In this document: positions 15,556-24,728 of the stretch, piece by piece
How the letters are laid out: every line of letters begins with the position of its first letter
How positions within the stretch are numbered: the first letter of the stretch is position 1
DNA from: Flavobacteriales bacterium UBA3477
GTDB lineage: Bacteria > Bacteroidota > Bacteroidia > Flavobacteriales > Schleiferiaceae
Length of the DNA: 64,000 bases
NCBI GenBank assembly: GCA_002378005.1
Contig: DFQY01000030.1
Span: forward strand, 62,001-126,000
Direction of reading: 5' to 3'
Translations under genes and position numbers: made by a program
The notes under the pieces: generated by a model
Seen by the model: only the letters and a program-made list of their open reading frames with translations
Database searches by the model: none
What the model was told of the DNA's origin: nothing

Positions 15556-17454
15556 ATGAACCACTATTTTCTAGATAGCTTCGAGAAATACGAAGAAGCT
15601 TACCAAGCCTCAGTAGAAAATCCCGAAGCCTTCTGGGAGAGTATTGCCAATACATTCCATTGGCAAAAGCCGTGGAACAAAACACTTGAGTGGGAGTTCA
15701 ATACTCCAAATGTAAAGTGGTTCAAGGGCGGTGTTTTAAACATTACAGAGAACTGTTTAGACCGTCATCTCGACGAAAGAGGCGATGATATTGCCTTGAT
15801 TTGGGAACCGAATGACCCCAAGGAGCAGGAAGTACGCATGACCTATTCGGAATTGCACTCTGAAGTATCTCGATTTGCGAATGTCCTTAAAGCTAAAGGC
15901 GTCAAGAAAGGTGATCGAGTCGCAGTGTATATGCCTATGGTCCCTGAACTTACTATTGGGGTGTTGGCCTGTGCTAGAATAGGCGCAGTGCACTCTGTTG
16001 TATTTGCTGGATTCTCTTCCAATGCCCTTGCCGATCGCATCAACGATAGCCAGTGCGTATGCGTATTGACTTCAGATGGTATGTATCGTGGAGCCAAGGC
16101 ATTGCCGGTAAAAACTACCGTGGACGAGGCCTTGAAAAACTGTACTTCTGTAGAAAGCGTGATCGTAGTAAAGCGCGACGGACGCGATGTAGAAATGGTA
16201 GAAGGCCGAGACCATTGGTATGCAGAGGCTGCTGCTGAAGTGAGCGCAGATTGTGCGCCTGAGCCTATGGATGCGGAAGATTTGCTCTTCATACTCTACA
16301 CCTCTGGTTCCACTGGAAAACCAAAAGGTGTGGTACATACATGTGGTGGATATATGGTATATGCTGCCTACAGCTTCCAAAATGTCTTCCAATACGAGCG
16401 TGGCGATGTGTACTGGTGTACGGCGGATGTGGGTTGGATCACCGGCCACAGCTACATTATCTACGGACCGCTTTTGAACGGAGCCACTACGATGATGTTC
16501 GAAGGTGTGCCTACCTATCCGGATGCGGGTCGATTTTGGGACGTATGTGATAAGTATAATGTGAACCAATTCTACACTGCCCCAACGGCGATCCGGGCTT
16601 TAATGGCTTGTGGTGATGAATTCGTTGAGCGTGCAGATTTAAGCGCTCTCAAGGTCATTGGTTCGGTTGGTGAGCCCATAAATGCCGAGGCATGGCACTG
16701 GTACGATCAGAAAGTCGGACACGGAAATTGTCCTATCGTGGATACTTGGTGGCAAACGGAAACAGGAGGAATCATGATTTCTGGACTAGGAGCACATAGC
16801 CCTCAGCGTCCGACCTATGCCGGTCGCCCACTTCCAGGTATTCAACCGGTTCTTTTGGACGGTGATGGCAATGAAATTACCGGCGATGGTGTAGAAGGCT
16901 ACTTATGTGTGAAGCACCCATGGCCATCAATGTTGCGTACGACCTACGGCGACCACGAGCGCTGTAAGAACGTGTACTTCAGTAAACACGAAGGCTACTA
17001 CTTTACCGGTGATGGTGCACGCCGCGAGGACGGTATGTTCCGTATTATTGGTCGTGTGGATGATGTCATCAACGTAAGTGGACATAGATTCGGTACTGCG
17101 GAAATTGAAAATGCCATCAATGCCTCTTCGGTAGTTACCGAAAGTGCTGTAGTGGGTTACCCGCACGACATCAAAGGTCAAGGTATCTATGCTTATGTTA
17201 TTCTTGAAGAAGGCGATCACGACAAACAAGCCGTGATCAGTGAAATCTTGAGTACTGTTGTTAAAGAAATTGGCCCCATAGCCAAGCCTGATGTCGTTCA
17301 AATCGTTCCAGGTCTTCCCAAAACTCGATCCGGGAAAATCATGCGTAGAATACTTCGCAAAGTAGCTGAAGGCGATACAAGTAATCTCGGCGATACCTCC
17401 ACCTTGTTAGACCCAAGTGTGGTGGAAATCATCATTAATGAGGCGCACTCCTAA
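15556..17454 (+). CDS. acs: Acetyl-CoA synthetase
   Basis: Acs activates acetate to acetyl-CoA through acetyl-AMP. The 632-residue enzyme shows the adenylate motif TSGSTGKPKG (249-258), the DTWWQTETGG motif, the hinge region GRVDDVINVSGHR, and PKTRSGKIMRR at the C-terminus. The regulatory and catalytic lysine is K594, the site acetylated in well-studied homologues. Length fits the family (about 630-650). The ATG directly touches the stop codon of the zinc-ribbon/HTH gene, implying translational coupling. Confidence 0.97.
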   Translation: MNHYFLDSFEKYEEAYQASVENPEAFWESIANTFHWQKPWNKTLEWEFNTPNVKWFKGGVLNITENCLDRHLDERGDDIALIWEPNDPKEQEVRMTYSELHSEVSRFANVLKAKGVKKGDRVAVYMPMVPELTIGVLACARIGAVHSVVFAGFSSNALADRINDSQCVCVLTSDGMYRGAKALPVKTTVDEALKNCTSVESVIVVKRDGRDVEMVEGRDHWYAEAAAEVSADCAPEPMDAEDLLFILYTSGSTGKPKGVVHTCGGYMVYAAYSFQNVFQYERGDVYWCTADVGWITGHSYIIYGPLLNGATTMMFEGVPTYPDAGRFWDVCDKYNVNQFYTAPTAIRALMACGDEFVERADLSALKVIGSVGEPINAEAWHWYDQKVGHGNCPIVDTWWQTETGGIMISGLGAHSPQRPTYAGRPLPGIQPVLLDGDGNEITGDGVEGYLCVKHPWPSMLRTTYGDHERCKNVYFSKHEGYYFTGDGARREDGMFRIIGRVDDVINVSGHRFGTAEIENAINASSVVTESAVVGYPHDIKGQGIYAYVILEEGDHDKQAVISEILSTVVKEIGPIAKPDVVQIVPGLPKTRSGKIMRRILRKVAEGDTSNLGDTSTLLDPSVVEIIINEAHS

Positions 17455-17508
17455 TTTTATTTGTAAAAAAAATAACACACTGTAATTTTTGAGACTAATC
17501 TCAGGCAA

Positions 17509-17530
17509 TTCCCATTTTCACTTATGGGAA
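17509..17530. promoter_or_regulatory. Inverted repeat in the lysA promoter (operator candidate)
   Basis: TTCCCAT and ATGGGAA form a 7-base inverted repeat with an 8-base spacer, ending 4 bases before the -7 element at 17535. It covers the -33 region and could be a repressor or activator site. There is no T run, so a terminator for acs is unlikely. Confidence 0.4.
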
Positions 17531-17534
17531 CAGA

Positions 17535-17542
17535 TACTTTTG
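17535..17542 (+). promoter_or_regulatory. -7 promoter element for lysA
   Basis: TACTTTTG matches TAnnTTTG exactly and ends 19 bases before the lysA ATG, in the only gap between acs and lysA. Confidence 0.65.
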
Positions 17543-17561
17543 TCGTCCTAATTTAGTAAGA

Positions 17562-18830
17562 ATGACAAGATTTCCATTGCACAGCGCACCCCAGTGGGTT
17601 GAAGAATTTGGCTCGCCCCTTTATGTCTACGATGCACAAACTATCAAGGAACAATACCACCGAATTGCAAAAGCTTTCGGTCCTAACATCTCCCTCGGTA
17701 TTCATTATGCATGCAAGGCATTGAACAACCTCAATGTACTCAAACTACTTCGCTCATTAGGCGCAGGTTTAGATGCCGTGAGTTTAGGAGAAGTTAGATT
17801 GGGCTTATGCGCGGGTTTTGCGCCCGGAGAAATCCTGTTTACCCCCAACGGAGTGGGGATGAATGAAATACGCGAAGCTGCACAACTCGGCGTACAAATC
17901 AATATCGACAATCTCGAAACCTTGGAGGAATTTGCCAATGAATTTGGAAACTCTGTACCCGTTTGTGTGAGAATCAATCCACACATCATGGCCGGAGGTA
18001 ATGCTAAGATTTCTGTAGGGCATATCGATTCAAAATTTGGGATCTCCATTCACCAAGTCCGTCATCTACACCGCATCGTGAAGACTATGGGATTGCACGT
18101 CCATGGACTCCACATGCACACGGGTTCAGATATTCTTGATATCGATGCCTTCATGCGTGGCGCTAGCCTTTTAATGGATCTGGCCCATGATTTCAAGGAG
18201 TTGAGCTACATAGACTTTGGCTCTGGATTCAAGGTCGGCTATCGTCCTGATGAGAACACCACAGACATAGAGCAGTTCGGTGCCAAAATGAGCGAACGCT
18301 TCCGCGATTTCTGCGTGGAGTACGGCCGCGATTTGAAACTCATATTTGAACCGGGCAAGTTCCTTGTCTCTGAAAGCGGGATTTTCTTAACGACTGTAAA
18401 CAGCACAAAAACGACCCCATCTACCGTTTTTGCCCAAGTCAATAGTGGATTCAACCACTTCCCCCGTCCCATGTTGTATGATGCCTATCACCACATCGAA
18501 AACGTGACGAATCCACAGGGTGAGCCAAGAATTTATACTGTTGTCGGATATATCTGTGAAACGGATACCTTCGGATACGACCGAAAAATAGCAGAAGTGC
18601 GCAACGGCGATATTCTCGCCTTCCACAATGCGGGAGCGTATTGCAGTACGATGGCTTCCAACTACAACAGCCGCGTACGTCCGGCAGAAGTGATGCTCAT
18701 AAATGGCCAAGCGAAACTCATCAAAGCGCGTGAGGAGTTTGAGGATTTGATGCACGGACAAATAGAATTGGACGCCTTTGAAGCAAAGAATGAAACGACG
18801 CTCGAAGAATTAGTGATGACTGAGGGGTAG
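17562..18830 (+). CDS. lysA: Diaminopimelate decarboxylase
   Basis: LysA converts meso-diaminopimelate to lysine with pyridoxal phosphate. The 422-residue alanine-racemase-fold enzyme shows the PLP lysine K52 (HYACKAL), the phosphate-binding GSGFKVGY, the HMHTGSD segment and the substrate Cys in GYICETDTFG. The dimer-site tyrosine region FHNAGAYCSTMASNYN is near the C-terminus. It has its own promoter element. It is followed after 19 bases by a GNAT gene and then lysC, so the last and first steps of the lysine pathway lie together. Confidence 0.96.
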   Translation: MTRFPLHSAPQWVEEFGSPLYVYDAQTIKEQYHRIAKAFGPNISLGIHYACKALNNLNVLKLLRSLGAGLDAVSLGEVRLGLCAGFAPGEILFTPNGVGMNEIREAAQLGVQINIDNLETLEEFANEFGNSVPVCVRINPHIMAGGNAKISVGHIDSKFGISIHQVRHLHRIVKTMGLHVHGLHMHTGSDILDIDAFMRGASLLMDLAHDFKELSYIDFGSGFKVGYRPDENTTDIEQFGAKMSERFRDFCVEYGRDLKLIFEPGKFLVSESGIFLTTVNSTKTTPSTVFAQVNSGFNHFPRPMLYDAYHHIENVTNPQGEPRIYTVVGYICETDTFGYDRKIAEVRNGDILAFHNAGAYCSTMASNYNSRVRPAEVMLINGQAKLIKAREEFEDLMHGQIELDAFEAKNETTLEELVMTEG

Positions 18831-18849
18831 AATCCTTACCTTCGCTACT

Positions 18850-19320
18850 ATGATTATATATCGCACAGCTACTGCTCAAGATATGGACCAAGTCCACGGA
18901 CTCATCATGGAACTAGCCGTGTATGAACGCGAGCCAGATGCGGTGATCATTACTCCGGCAGACCTCATTCAACACGGTTTTGTGGATGGTAAATTCGAGT
19001 GCATTGTGGCGGAGGATTCTGAGGCCAATTCTCTCGTAGGCATGGCCCTCTATTACCCTCGTTACAGCACTTGGAAAGGTCCCACCCTCCATCTCGAGGA
19101 TTTGTACATCAAACCGGAAATGCGCGGGCGCAGCATAGGCGACGAGCTGTTCAAGCGAGTGGCTAAAGTAGCTGCCGAACGCGGCGTAGGTCGTATGGAG
19201 TGGACTGTATTAGAATGGAACGAGCCTGCATTGAACTTTTACAAAAAACACGAGGCGGACCTAGATCCCGAATGGCACCTAGGCACCTTGACACGTAAAG
19301 ATTTAGAACGATACCTATGA
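18850..19320 (+). CDS. GNAT N-acetyltransferase, SAT1-like
   Basis: The 156-residue protein has the GNAT fold. The acetyl-CoA-binding segment is LHLEDLYIKPEMRGRSIGDELF, with the R-x-x-x-x-G/A pattern, and the following helix and NEPALNFYKK strand are typical. The overall pattern (YYPRYSTWKGPTLHLEDLYI) resembles the spermidine/spermine (diamine) acetyltransferase group. The real substrate cannot be read from sequence. It starts 5 bases after a promoter-like TACCTTCG (18837-18844), and its stop overlaps the lysC start by four bases. That places it in a lysine-pathway unit. Confidence 0.85.
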   Translation: MIIYRTATAQDMDQVHGLIMELAVYEREPDAVIITPADLIQHGFVDGKFECIVAEDSEANSLVGMALYYPRYSTWKGPTLHLEDLYIKPEMRGRSIGDELFKRVAKVAAERGVGRMEWTVLEWNEPALNFYKKHEADLDPEWHLGTLTRKDLERYL

Positions 19321-20579
19321 GTACACCCCTAGTATTCAAGTTTGGAGGTGCATCCGTAAAAGATGCTGAAAGTGTGCGTAATGTCGCGGCCATTATTGAG
19401 CGTTACCCTGACCGTCCGATGGTGGTGGTAATAAGTGCAATGGGTAAAATGACCAACGCCTTCGAAAGTGTCGTTGGATGTTGGGCGCAGGGCGACCTGT
19501 CTGGCGCGACTCAGGGGCTTCAAGGCATTCAAGATTTTCACGCAGGTATCATCACAGAATTGTTCGATCAAATACCCACAGATTTACAGGCAGATTTGGC
19601 GCAATGGTATGAGGATTTGGGCCAATTAGTCCAGCCATCTGACCGCTCCTACAGCGAACAGTACGACAGCATCGTTCACCACGGCGAGCTCATCTCCACG
19701 CGTATTGTGCAAGCCTTTGTCAATACTCGCGTGCCCGCCCTTTGGCTCGATACCCGAACCCTTGTTAAAACAGACAATCAGTTCCGTCGCGCGACCGTAC
19801 AATGGGGTCCCACCCAAGAGTGTATCGCCGCCGCCGTGCAAGAATCAAAGGTGTATTTGGTGCAAGGTTTCATTGGTAGCGATCCCTCAGGTCGCCCAAC
19901 CACCTTGGGTAGAGAAGGATCGGATTATACTGGGGCCGTATTCGCCTACTGCCTTGGCGCCAATAGCCTCACCATCTGGAAGGATGTACCGGGAATGCTT
20001 AATGGAGATCCTAAAACCTTCCAAAACACCACGCTCATTGAAGAATTGCCTTTTGGTGAAGCGATAGAATTGGCCTTTTATGGGGCTTCCATTATTCATC
20101 CTAAGACCATTCAGCCTTTGCAGAAAAAGGGCATTCCATTACACATCAAAAGTTTTGTAGACCCGGCAGCCTCAGGCACCGTCATCAACAGCGCCGATCA
20201 AGCCACGCCCCAGGTACCAAACTTTATCCTAAAGAAAAACCAAGCACTGCTTTCGATCAGCACGATGGATTTAGCGTTCATTGCCGAGCATCACCTCAGT
20301 GCCGTCTACCAATTGTTTGCAGAACAAGGTGTAGTGGTGAATTTGATGCGCAATACTGCCACCAAAGCAGTATTCTGTTTGAACAACGACGCCATCATCA
20401 TTCCCAAGGTTGTTGCCGCATTGGAAAGTGATTTTAACCTCACCTTTACTTCAAATGTTGAGCTATTGACCATTCGTCAGTACAACGAATCTGATGTCGT
20501 CCGCGAAACAGAAGGGTTGACTATTTTGCAAGAACAACGCACCCCTGATACGGTGCAGTTCGCCTTTCAAAGAAGTTAA
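19317..20579 (+). CDS. lysC: Aspartate kinase
   Basis: LysC phosphorylates aspartate, the first step toward lysine, threonine and methionine. The 420-residue monofunctional kinase has the N-terminal FKFGGASVKDA motif (residues 7-17), the TLGREGSDYTGAVFAY segment, the WKDVPGMLNGDP loop and FYGASIIHPKTIQP. A C-terminal ACT-like regulatory region follows (LSISTMDLAFIAEHHLSAVYQL). No fused homoserine dehydrogenase is present. It overlaps the GNAT gene upstream, and its stop codon overlaps the stop codon of the convergent dehydrogenase gene. Confidence 0.95.
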   Translation: MSTPLVFKFGGASVKDAESVRNVAAIIERYPDRPMVVVISAMGKMTNAFESVVGCWAQGDLSGATQGLQGIQDFHAGIITELFDQIPTDLQADLAQWYEDLGQLVQPSDRSYSEQYDSIVHHGELISTRIVQAFVNTRVPALWLDTRTLVKTDNQFRRATVQWGPTQECIAAAVQESKVYLVQGFIGSDPSGRPTTLGREGSDYTGAVFAYCLGANSLTIWKDVPGMLNGDPKTFQNTTLIEELPFGEAIELAFYGASIIHPKTIQPLQKKGIPLHIKSFVDPAASGTVINSADQATPQVPNFILKKNQALLSISTMDLAFIAEHHLSAVYQLFAEQGVVVNLMRNTATKAVFCLNNDAIIIPKVVAALESDFNLTFTSNVELLTIRQYNESDVVRETEGLTILQEQRTPDTVQFAFQRS

Positions 20580-21511
20580 AGGGAGGCGAGAATTTTCGCA
20601 GCCAGGCCAGCACCCATTTTTTCGAAACTCTCCTTCGTCCAACCCGCAATGTGCGGACTGAGAAGAACATTTTCTTGATTCATCAGCCACTGCAAAGTAT
20701 GGGGCATCTCCCCCTCGAACAGGCTGGTGAAACTTCTCTTTTCAAATTCGAGAACGTCTAAACCCGCTCCTAAAACCCTACCCGCCTTCATCGCCCGAAC
20801 TAATGCATCAGTTTGAAGGATAGGACCACGGGCAGTATTCAGAAAATAGATGGGGTTTTGACAAGCGTTGAAAAAAGTATCATCGGCAAAATAGCGTGTC
20901 TCCTCAGTAAGCGGTAAGTGTAGACTAATGATGTCACACTTTTGCTGAAGCTCGTCCAACGCGGACTCTATAATACCTGTGTCGGCATAGCCCGTTTTGT
21001 ACTTGTCGTAAGCCAAGACGGTAATACCCATAGCGGCGAGCAGACGGGCGAATTGGCTCCCCATCACTCCATAACCAATGATACCTACGACACGACTTTG
21101 AAGTTCCAAACCTTTATTTTCCTCACGACGCCAAATCCCCTCCTTGATTTCGCGGTGCACCCGAGGGAGGTTGTTGAGCAATCCGAGCAACATTCCTAGG
21201 GCATGCTCGGCAACAGCTTGGGCATTGCCTTCGGGAACCCGCAAACAGGCTATGCCACGAGATTCGGCATACTCCACATCAATATTCTCGAGCCCAGCAC
21301 CTAATCTACCAATGGCCTTGAGGTTCGGAAAGAGGTCAATGATCTCACGGGTCATGGGAAAACGCGATCGAATGACAAGTATTTCTGCGGTAAAGTAATG
21401 CGATGGAAACTCCTCTGGCGACAATTCATACTCGCGCCACAAGCTAATTCCGCCTTGTTCAAGACCTTGCTCTAACAATGGATGGGTATAGTCGAGCAGT
21501 AAGGCGTTCAT
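20576..21511 (-). CDS. D-isomer-specific 2-hydroxyacid dehydrogenase (SerA-like)
   Basis: The 311-residue NAD-dependent oxidoreductase shows the Rossmann motif GIIGYGVMGSQFARLLAAMG, the substrate loop IGRLGAGLENID with the catalytic Arg, LNTARGP, and the C-terminal catalytic His in LSPHIAGWTKES. It resembles short D-3-phosphoglycerate dehydrogenases without an ACT domain; glyoxylate or hydroxypyruvate reductase remains possible. The ATG at 21511 overlaps the mgtE stop (TGATG); a TTG one codon upstream is less likely. This coupling to mgtE recurs in Bacteroidota, as far as I recall. Confidence 0.88.
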   Translation of the reverse strand: MNALLLDYTHPLLEQGLEQGGISLWREYELSPEEFPSHYFTAEILVIRSRFPMTREIIDLFPNLKAIGRLGAGLENIDVEYAESRGIACLRVPEGNAQAVAEHALGMLLGLLNNLPRVHREIKEGIWRREENKGLELQSRVVGIIGYGVMGSQFARLLAAMGITVLAYDKYKTGYADTGIIESALDELQQKCDIISLHLPLTEETRYFADDTFFNACQNPIYFLNTARGPILQTDALVRAMKAGRVLGAGLDVLEFEKRSFTSLFEGEMPHTLQWLMNQENVLLSPHIAGWTKESFEKMGAGLAAKILASL

Positions 21512-22854
21512 CAATAACCGATAATGAGTCGTCCGATCTGGAAATAGATCAACAGGCCGATGACATCGTTCGCAGTGGTGATAAAGGGACCGGTGGCTAA
21601 TGCTGCATCAATGTTGAACCTGTTTAGCATGAGCGGGATAAAGGTTCCAAACAAGGAAGCAAAGATGATAACGGTCAATAGGGAAACGCTGACGGTCAGC
21701 GTGACTAATTGGCCATAGCCCAGAATCATTCCGGCTCCCATCATAACCGCTCCCAAAATCAACCCATTGACCAAGCCCACGGACAATTCCTTGAACAACT
21801 TCTTAGTCATGTTATGATCCGCCTTGTTGCTGGCCAAAGCCTGTACCACGATCGCCGAAGATTGTACCCCAACGTTCCCGGCCATTGCCGCAATCAAAGG
21901 CATGAACAAAGCCAAGGCAGGTACGCTTTTAATATCGCCCTCGTTTTCACCCAACATCAAGGCTACAATCAACCCACCGAACAAGCCAATGAGCAACCAC
22001 GGAATCCGAGCACGTGTAATGTGCAATACAGTATCGTCGCTCTCCACCTCGTCGGTCAAACCAGAGGCTAGTTGGTAATCGCGCTCCGCTTCTTCACGGA
22101 TGAAATCCACCACATCATCAAGAGTAATTCGGCCCAACAATTCCCCAGCAGCATTGACCACTGGAATGACGAAAAGGTCATACTTCTGCATGGTATTGGC
22201 CACTTCCTCCGCTGGTGTAGTAGAAAGGACCGTATGTTGAATAGGAGTATAGAGTTCGGAAATATTTTCTGTGCGCTTGGCTGTCAAAAGCTTTTTCAAA
22301 CTCAACGTCCCCACGAGAATATCATTTTCATTAACAACGTATACCGCATGCACTCGGTCCACGTTTTCAGCCTGCGTTCTCATCGCAGCAACGCATCTCA
22401 ACGCCGTTAAGCCCTCTTGAACCTTGACGTATTCCGTGGCCATTAAAGCCCCAGCTGTATCTTCCTCATGCGTGAGCAGTTGAGCAATCTTCTTCGCCTG
22501 CTCCACATCGTCCACCTTAGAAAGGACCTCCTTCGTCAGCTCTTCAGAAAGCTCTGAAAGCATGTCCGCCGCATCATCACTATCCATGTTCTCCACGAGC
22601 TCATGGGCGATATCTTCCGAGGTATAGCTTTTCAGTAGGTCCGTACGAATATCTTCATCAATCTCTACTAGGATATCTGCGACCAATTCTGTGCCGAGGC
22701 GCTCCAAAAATAGCTCAATCTCATCCAGGTCCCAAGATTCCAAAACCTCAGCAATATCCGCCGCATGCACCCCCTCCATTAAGGTGGCAAATAGCCCCTC
22801 TTCGGTGGTGGCAACGGCCTGCGCTACACGGTCTTTTACACTAAGATCTTCCAT
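21511..22854 (-). CDS. mgtE: Magnesium transporter MgtE
   Basis: MgtE is a magnesium-gated Mg2+ channel of the inner membrane. The 447 residues show a helical MgtE-N domain (about 30-135, with repeated EVLESWD-like acidic helices) and a pair of CBS domains (about 140-260) that sense Mg2+. Five membrane segments (about 285-447) follow, with the pore region PLIAAMAGNVGVQSSAIVVQ. The ATG at 22854 is chosen over a TTG two codons upstream. It overlaps the end of rsmA by 14 bases. Confidence 0.95.
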   Translation of the reverse strand: MEDLSVKDRVAQAVATTEEGLFATLMEGVHAADIAEVLESWDLDEIELFLERLGTELVADILVEIDEDIRTDLLKSYTSEDIAHELVENMDSDDAADMLSELSEELTKEVLSKVDDVEQAKKIAQLLTHEEDTAGALMATEYVKVQEGLTALRCVAAMRTQAENVDRVHAVYVVNENDILVGTLSLKKLLTAKRTENISELYTPIQHTVLSTTPAEEVANTMQKYDLFVIPVVNAAGELLGRITLDDVVDFIREEAERDYQLASGLTDEVESDDTVLHITRARIPWLLIGLFGGLIVALMLGENEGDIKSVPALALFMPLIAAMAGNVGVQSSAIVVQALASNKADHNMTKKLFKELSVGLVNGLILGAVMMGAGMILGYGQLVTLTVSVSLLTVIIFASLFGTFIPLMLNRFNIDAALATGPFITTANDVIGLLIYFQIGRLIIGY

Positions 22855-23626
22855 CTTCAATGGCGTTTAGCAGTTCTACAAACTGTTCGTGGCTGAGTTG
22901 TTCCGCTCGCTTGCTAAGATACGGATGCTCGAAGCCTTCTGGCAAGTTAAGTGTTTTCAATGCATTGCGAAGGGTTTTTCTTCGCTGCCCAAAAGCCGCT
23001 TTTACCCCTCTTTTGAGCATTTTAAAATCAATATTCGGATCGACCGATTTTCTCACCATGTGCATCACTCCGCTGTCCACTTTTGGCGGCGGTTTAAACA
23101 CTCCGGGAGGTACGGTGAAATCATAGGTCAAATCGTAATAGGCCTGGCACAAAACCGATAGAATCCCATAGGTCTTACTTCCCGGCGGCGCACACAAACG
23201 CTGGGCCACCTCTTTTTGGAACATCCCCCCAAAGGCAGGAATCTGATCGCGCATGTCCAATACCCGGAACACAATCTGTGAACTGATGTTGTACGGGAAA
23301 TTCCCAACCAAGGCGAAAGGCTCGTCACCAAAAACACTTGCAGGGTTCCATTGTAAAAAATCCGTTTCTAGAATACGAGCACTGAGCTGATTGTAATGCG
23401 CCTGCAAATAACTTACACTCTCGCTATCGATCTCAATTACCCAAGTCTCTACGTCCGGCATGGCCAACAAATATTTGGTCATGACGCCCATGCCCGGCCC
23501 TATTTCCATAACCTTCTGGACACCGTACAACGGGGTCACTTTGGCAATGCGTTCGGCCACGCCCTCGTCTTTCAAAAAATGTTGTCCCAAATGCTTTTTC
23601 GCCCGGACTTGTCCTTGGTCTCTCAT
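22841..23626 (-). CDS. rsmA: 16S rRNA dimethyladenosine transferase
   Basis: RsmA (KsgA) dimethylates two adjacent adenines in helix 45 of 16S rRNA during small-subunit assembly. From the chosen start the 261 residues show KKHLGQHFL, the SAM-binding motif EIGPGMG (41-47), the acidic EID and the catalytic NFPY (109-112). The C-terminal helical domain FGQRRKTLRNAL follows. The frame is open 40 codons further, but those residues are not family-like. A perfect -7 element at 23639-23632 lies only 5 bases before the ATG at 23626, so the message may be nearly leaderless. Confidence 0.96.
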   Translation of the reverse strand: MRDQGQVRAKKHLGQHFLKDEGVAERIAKVTPLYGVQKVMEIGPGMGVMTKYLLAMPDVETWVIEIDSESVSYLQAHYNQLSARILETDFLQWNPASVFGDEPFALVGNFPYNISSQIVFRVLDMRDQIPAFGGMFQKEVAQRLCAPPGSKTYGILSVLCQAYYDLTYDFTVPPGVFKPPPKVDSGVMHMVRKSVDPNIDFKMLKRGVKAAFGQRRKTLRNALKTLNLPEGFEHPYLSKRAEQLSHEQFVELLNAIEDGRS

Positions 23627-23631
23627 GTGAG

Positions 23632-23639
23632 CAAAGGTA
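23632..23639 (-). promoter_or_regulatory. -7 promoter element for rsmA
   Basis: On the minus strand TACCTTTG matches TAnnTTTG exactly. It leaves 5 bases to the ATG of rsmA, which would give a very short or absent 5' leader. It also argues against the longer upstream reading. Confidence 0.6.
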
Positions 23640-23714
23640 GGATTTCCTTCCACGGGTTTCCACCTAAAAGCCCTAACTTGTACCCACCTATCACAACCAT
23701 AAGAACCACTGACC

Positions 23715-24725
23715 ATGGTACAACCAACCACCCTTGGCGAATTCATCGTCGAGAATCAGAAGGATTTCCCTTTTGCAACAGGGGAACTATCCCAGTTACT
23801 CACCTCAATCCGCCTTGCCGCGAAGGTGGTGAATCGCGAAATCAATAAGGCAGGGCTTGCCGATATCCTTGGCGCTATGGGCAGTGAAAACGTCCAAGGC
23901 GAAGCGCAGCAAAAGCTCGATGTGATCGCTAATGATACCTTTATGCGTGCCTTGCGCTCCATGGGCCAAGTCTGTGGTGTTGCCAGCGAGGAAGAAGAAT
24001 ACTTCGTCGCCTTTGACGATGATATTCACTCCGACGCACGCTATGTCGTACTCATGGACCCGTTGGACGGATCCTCCAACATCGACGTCAATGTCAGCGT
24101 GGGTACCATCTTCTCCATTTACCGCCGTATCACTCCCTCTGGAAGCCCTGTTGAACTAAAAGACTTTTTACAACCCGGCGATGCGCAGATCGCCGCCGGC
24201 TATATCGTTTATGGTTCTTCCACCATGCTCGTATACACAACAGGCAATGGAGTGAACGGCTTCACGCTTGATCCTTCCATCGGCGTATTTTGCCTCTCCC
24301 ATCCGGATATGCAAATCCCGCAGGACGGCAAAATCTACAGCGTTAACGAAGGGAATTACGTTCATTTCCCCGAAGGAGTGAAGCGCTATATCAAGTATTG
24401 TCAAGAGTTCGACGAGGCCACCAATAGGCCCTATACGTCAAGATATATTGGCTCATTAGTTTCCGATTTTCACCGCAATCTTATCAAAGGAGGGGTGTAT
24501 CTTTACCCCACAGGAACCATGGCCCCGAAAGGCAAGCTCAGGCTCCTGTACGAGTGTAACCCACTCGCTTTTATTGTTGAACAAGCCGGCGGCATGGCCA
24601 CGGACGGAACCCGACGAATCATGGAGATTGCACCTGATGAATTGCATCAGCGTGTACCGTGCTTTATTGGGTCGCCGCGTATGGTCGAAACCGCCCACGC
24701 GTTTTTGCGGAAATACGAAAATTAA
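23715..24725 (+). CDS. fbp: Fructose-1,6-bisphosphatase, class I
   Basis: The enzyme hydrolyses fructose-1,6-bisphosphate in gluconeogenesis. The 336-residue class I enzyme has the metal-binding motif MDPLDGSSN (114-122), an upstream acidic segment ASEEEEYF, the substrate-binding [26 protein letters not shown] and [15 protein letters not shown]. It is divergent from rsmA (88 bases between starts). Its TAA is followed after 3 bases by the TTG start of mfd. Beside acs, it fits growth on two-carbon or amino-acid substrates. Confidence 0.96.
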   Translation: MVQPTTLGEFIVENQKDFPFATGELSQLLTSIRLAAKVVNREINKAGLADILGAMGSENVQGEAQQKLDVIANDTFMRALRSMGQVCGVASEEEEYFVAFDDDIHSDARYVVLMDPLDGSSNIDVNVSVGTIFSIYRRITPSGSPVELKDFLQPGDAQIAAGYIVYGSSTMLVYTTGNGVNGFTLDPSIGVFCLSHPDMQIPQDGKIYSVNEGNYVHFPEGVKRYIKYCQEFDEATNRPYTSRYIGSLVSDFHRNLIKGGVYLYPTGTMAPKGKLRLLYECNPLAFIVEQAGGMATDGTRRIMEIAPDELHQRVPCFIGSPRMVETAHAFLRKYEN

Positions 24726-24728
24726 CTA

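Noticed and set aside
23627..23746. Longer N-terminus for RsmA
   Set aside because: The added residues cross the -7 element and overlap the start of the divergent fbp gene.
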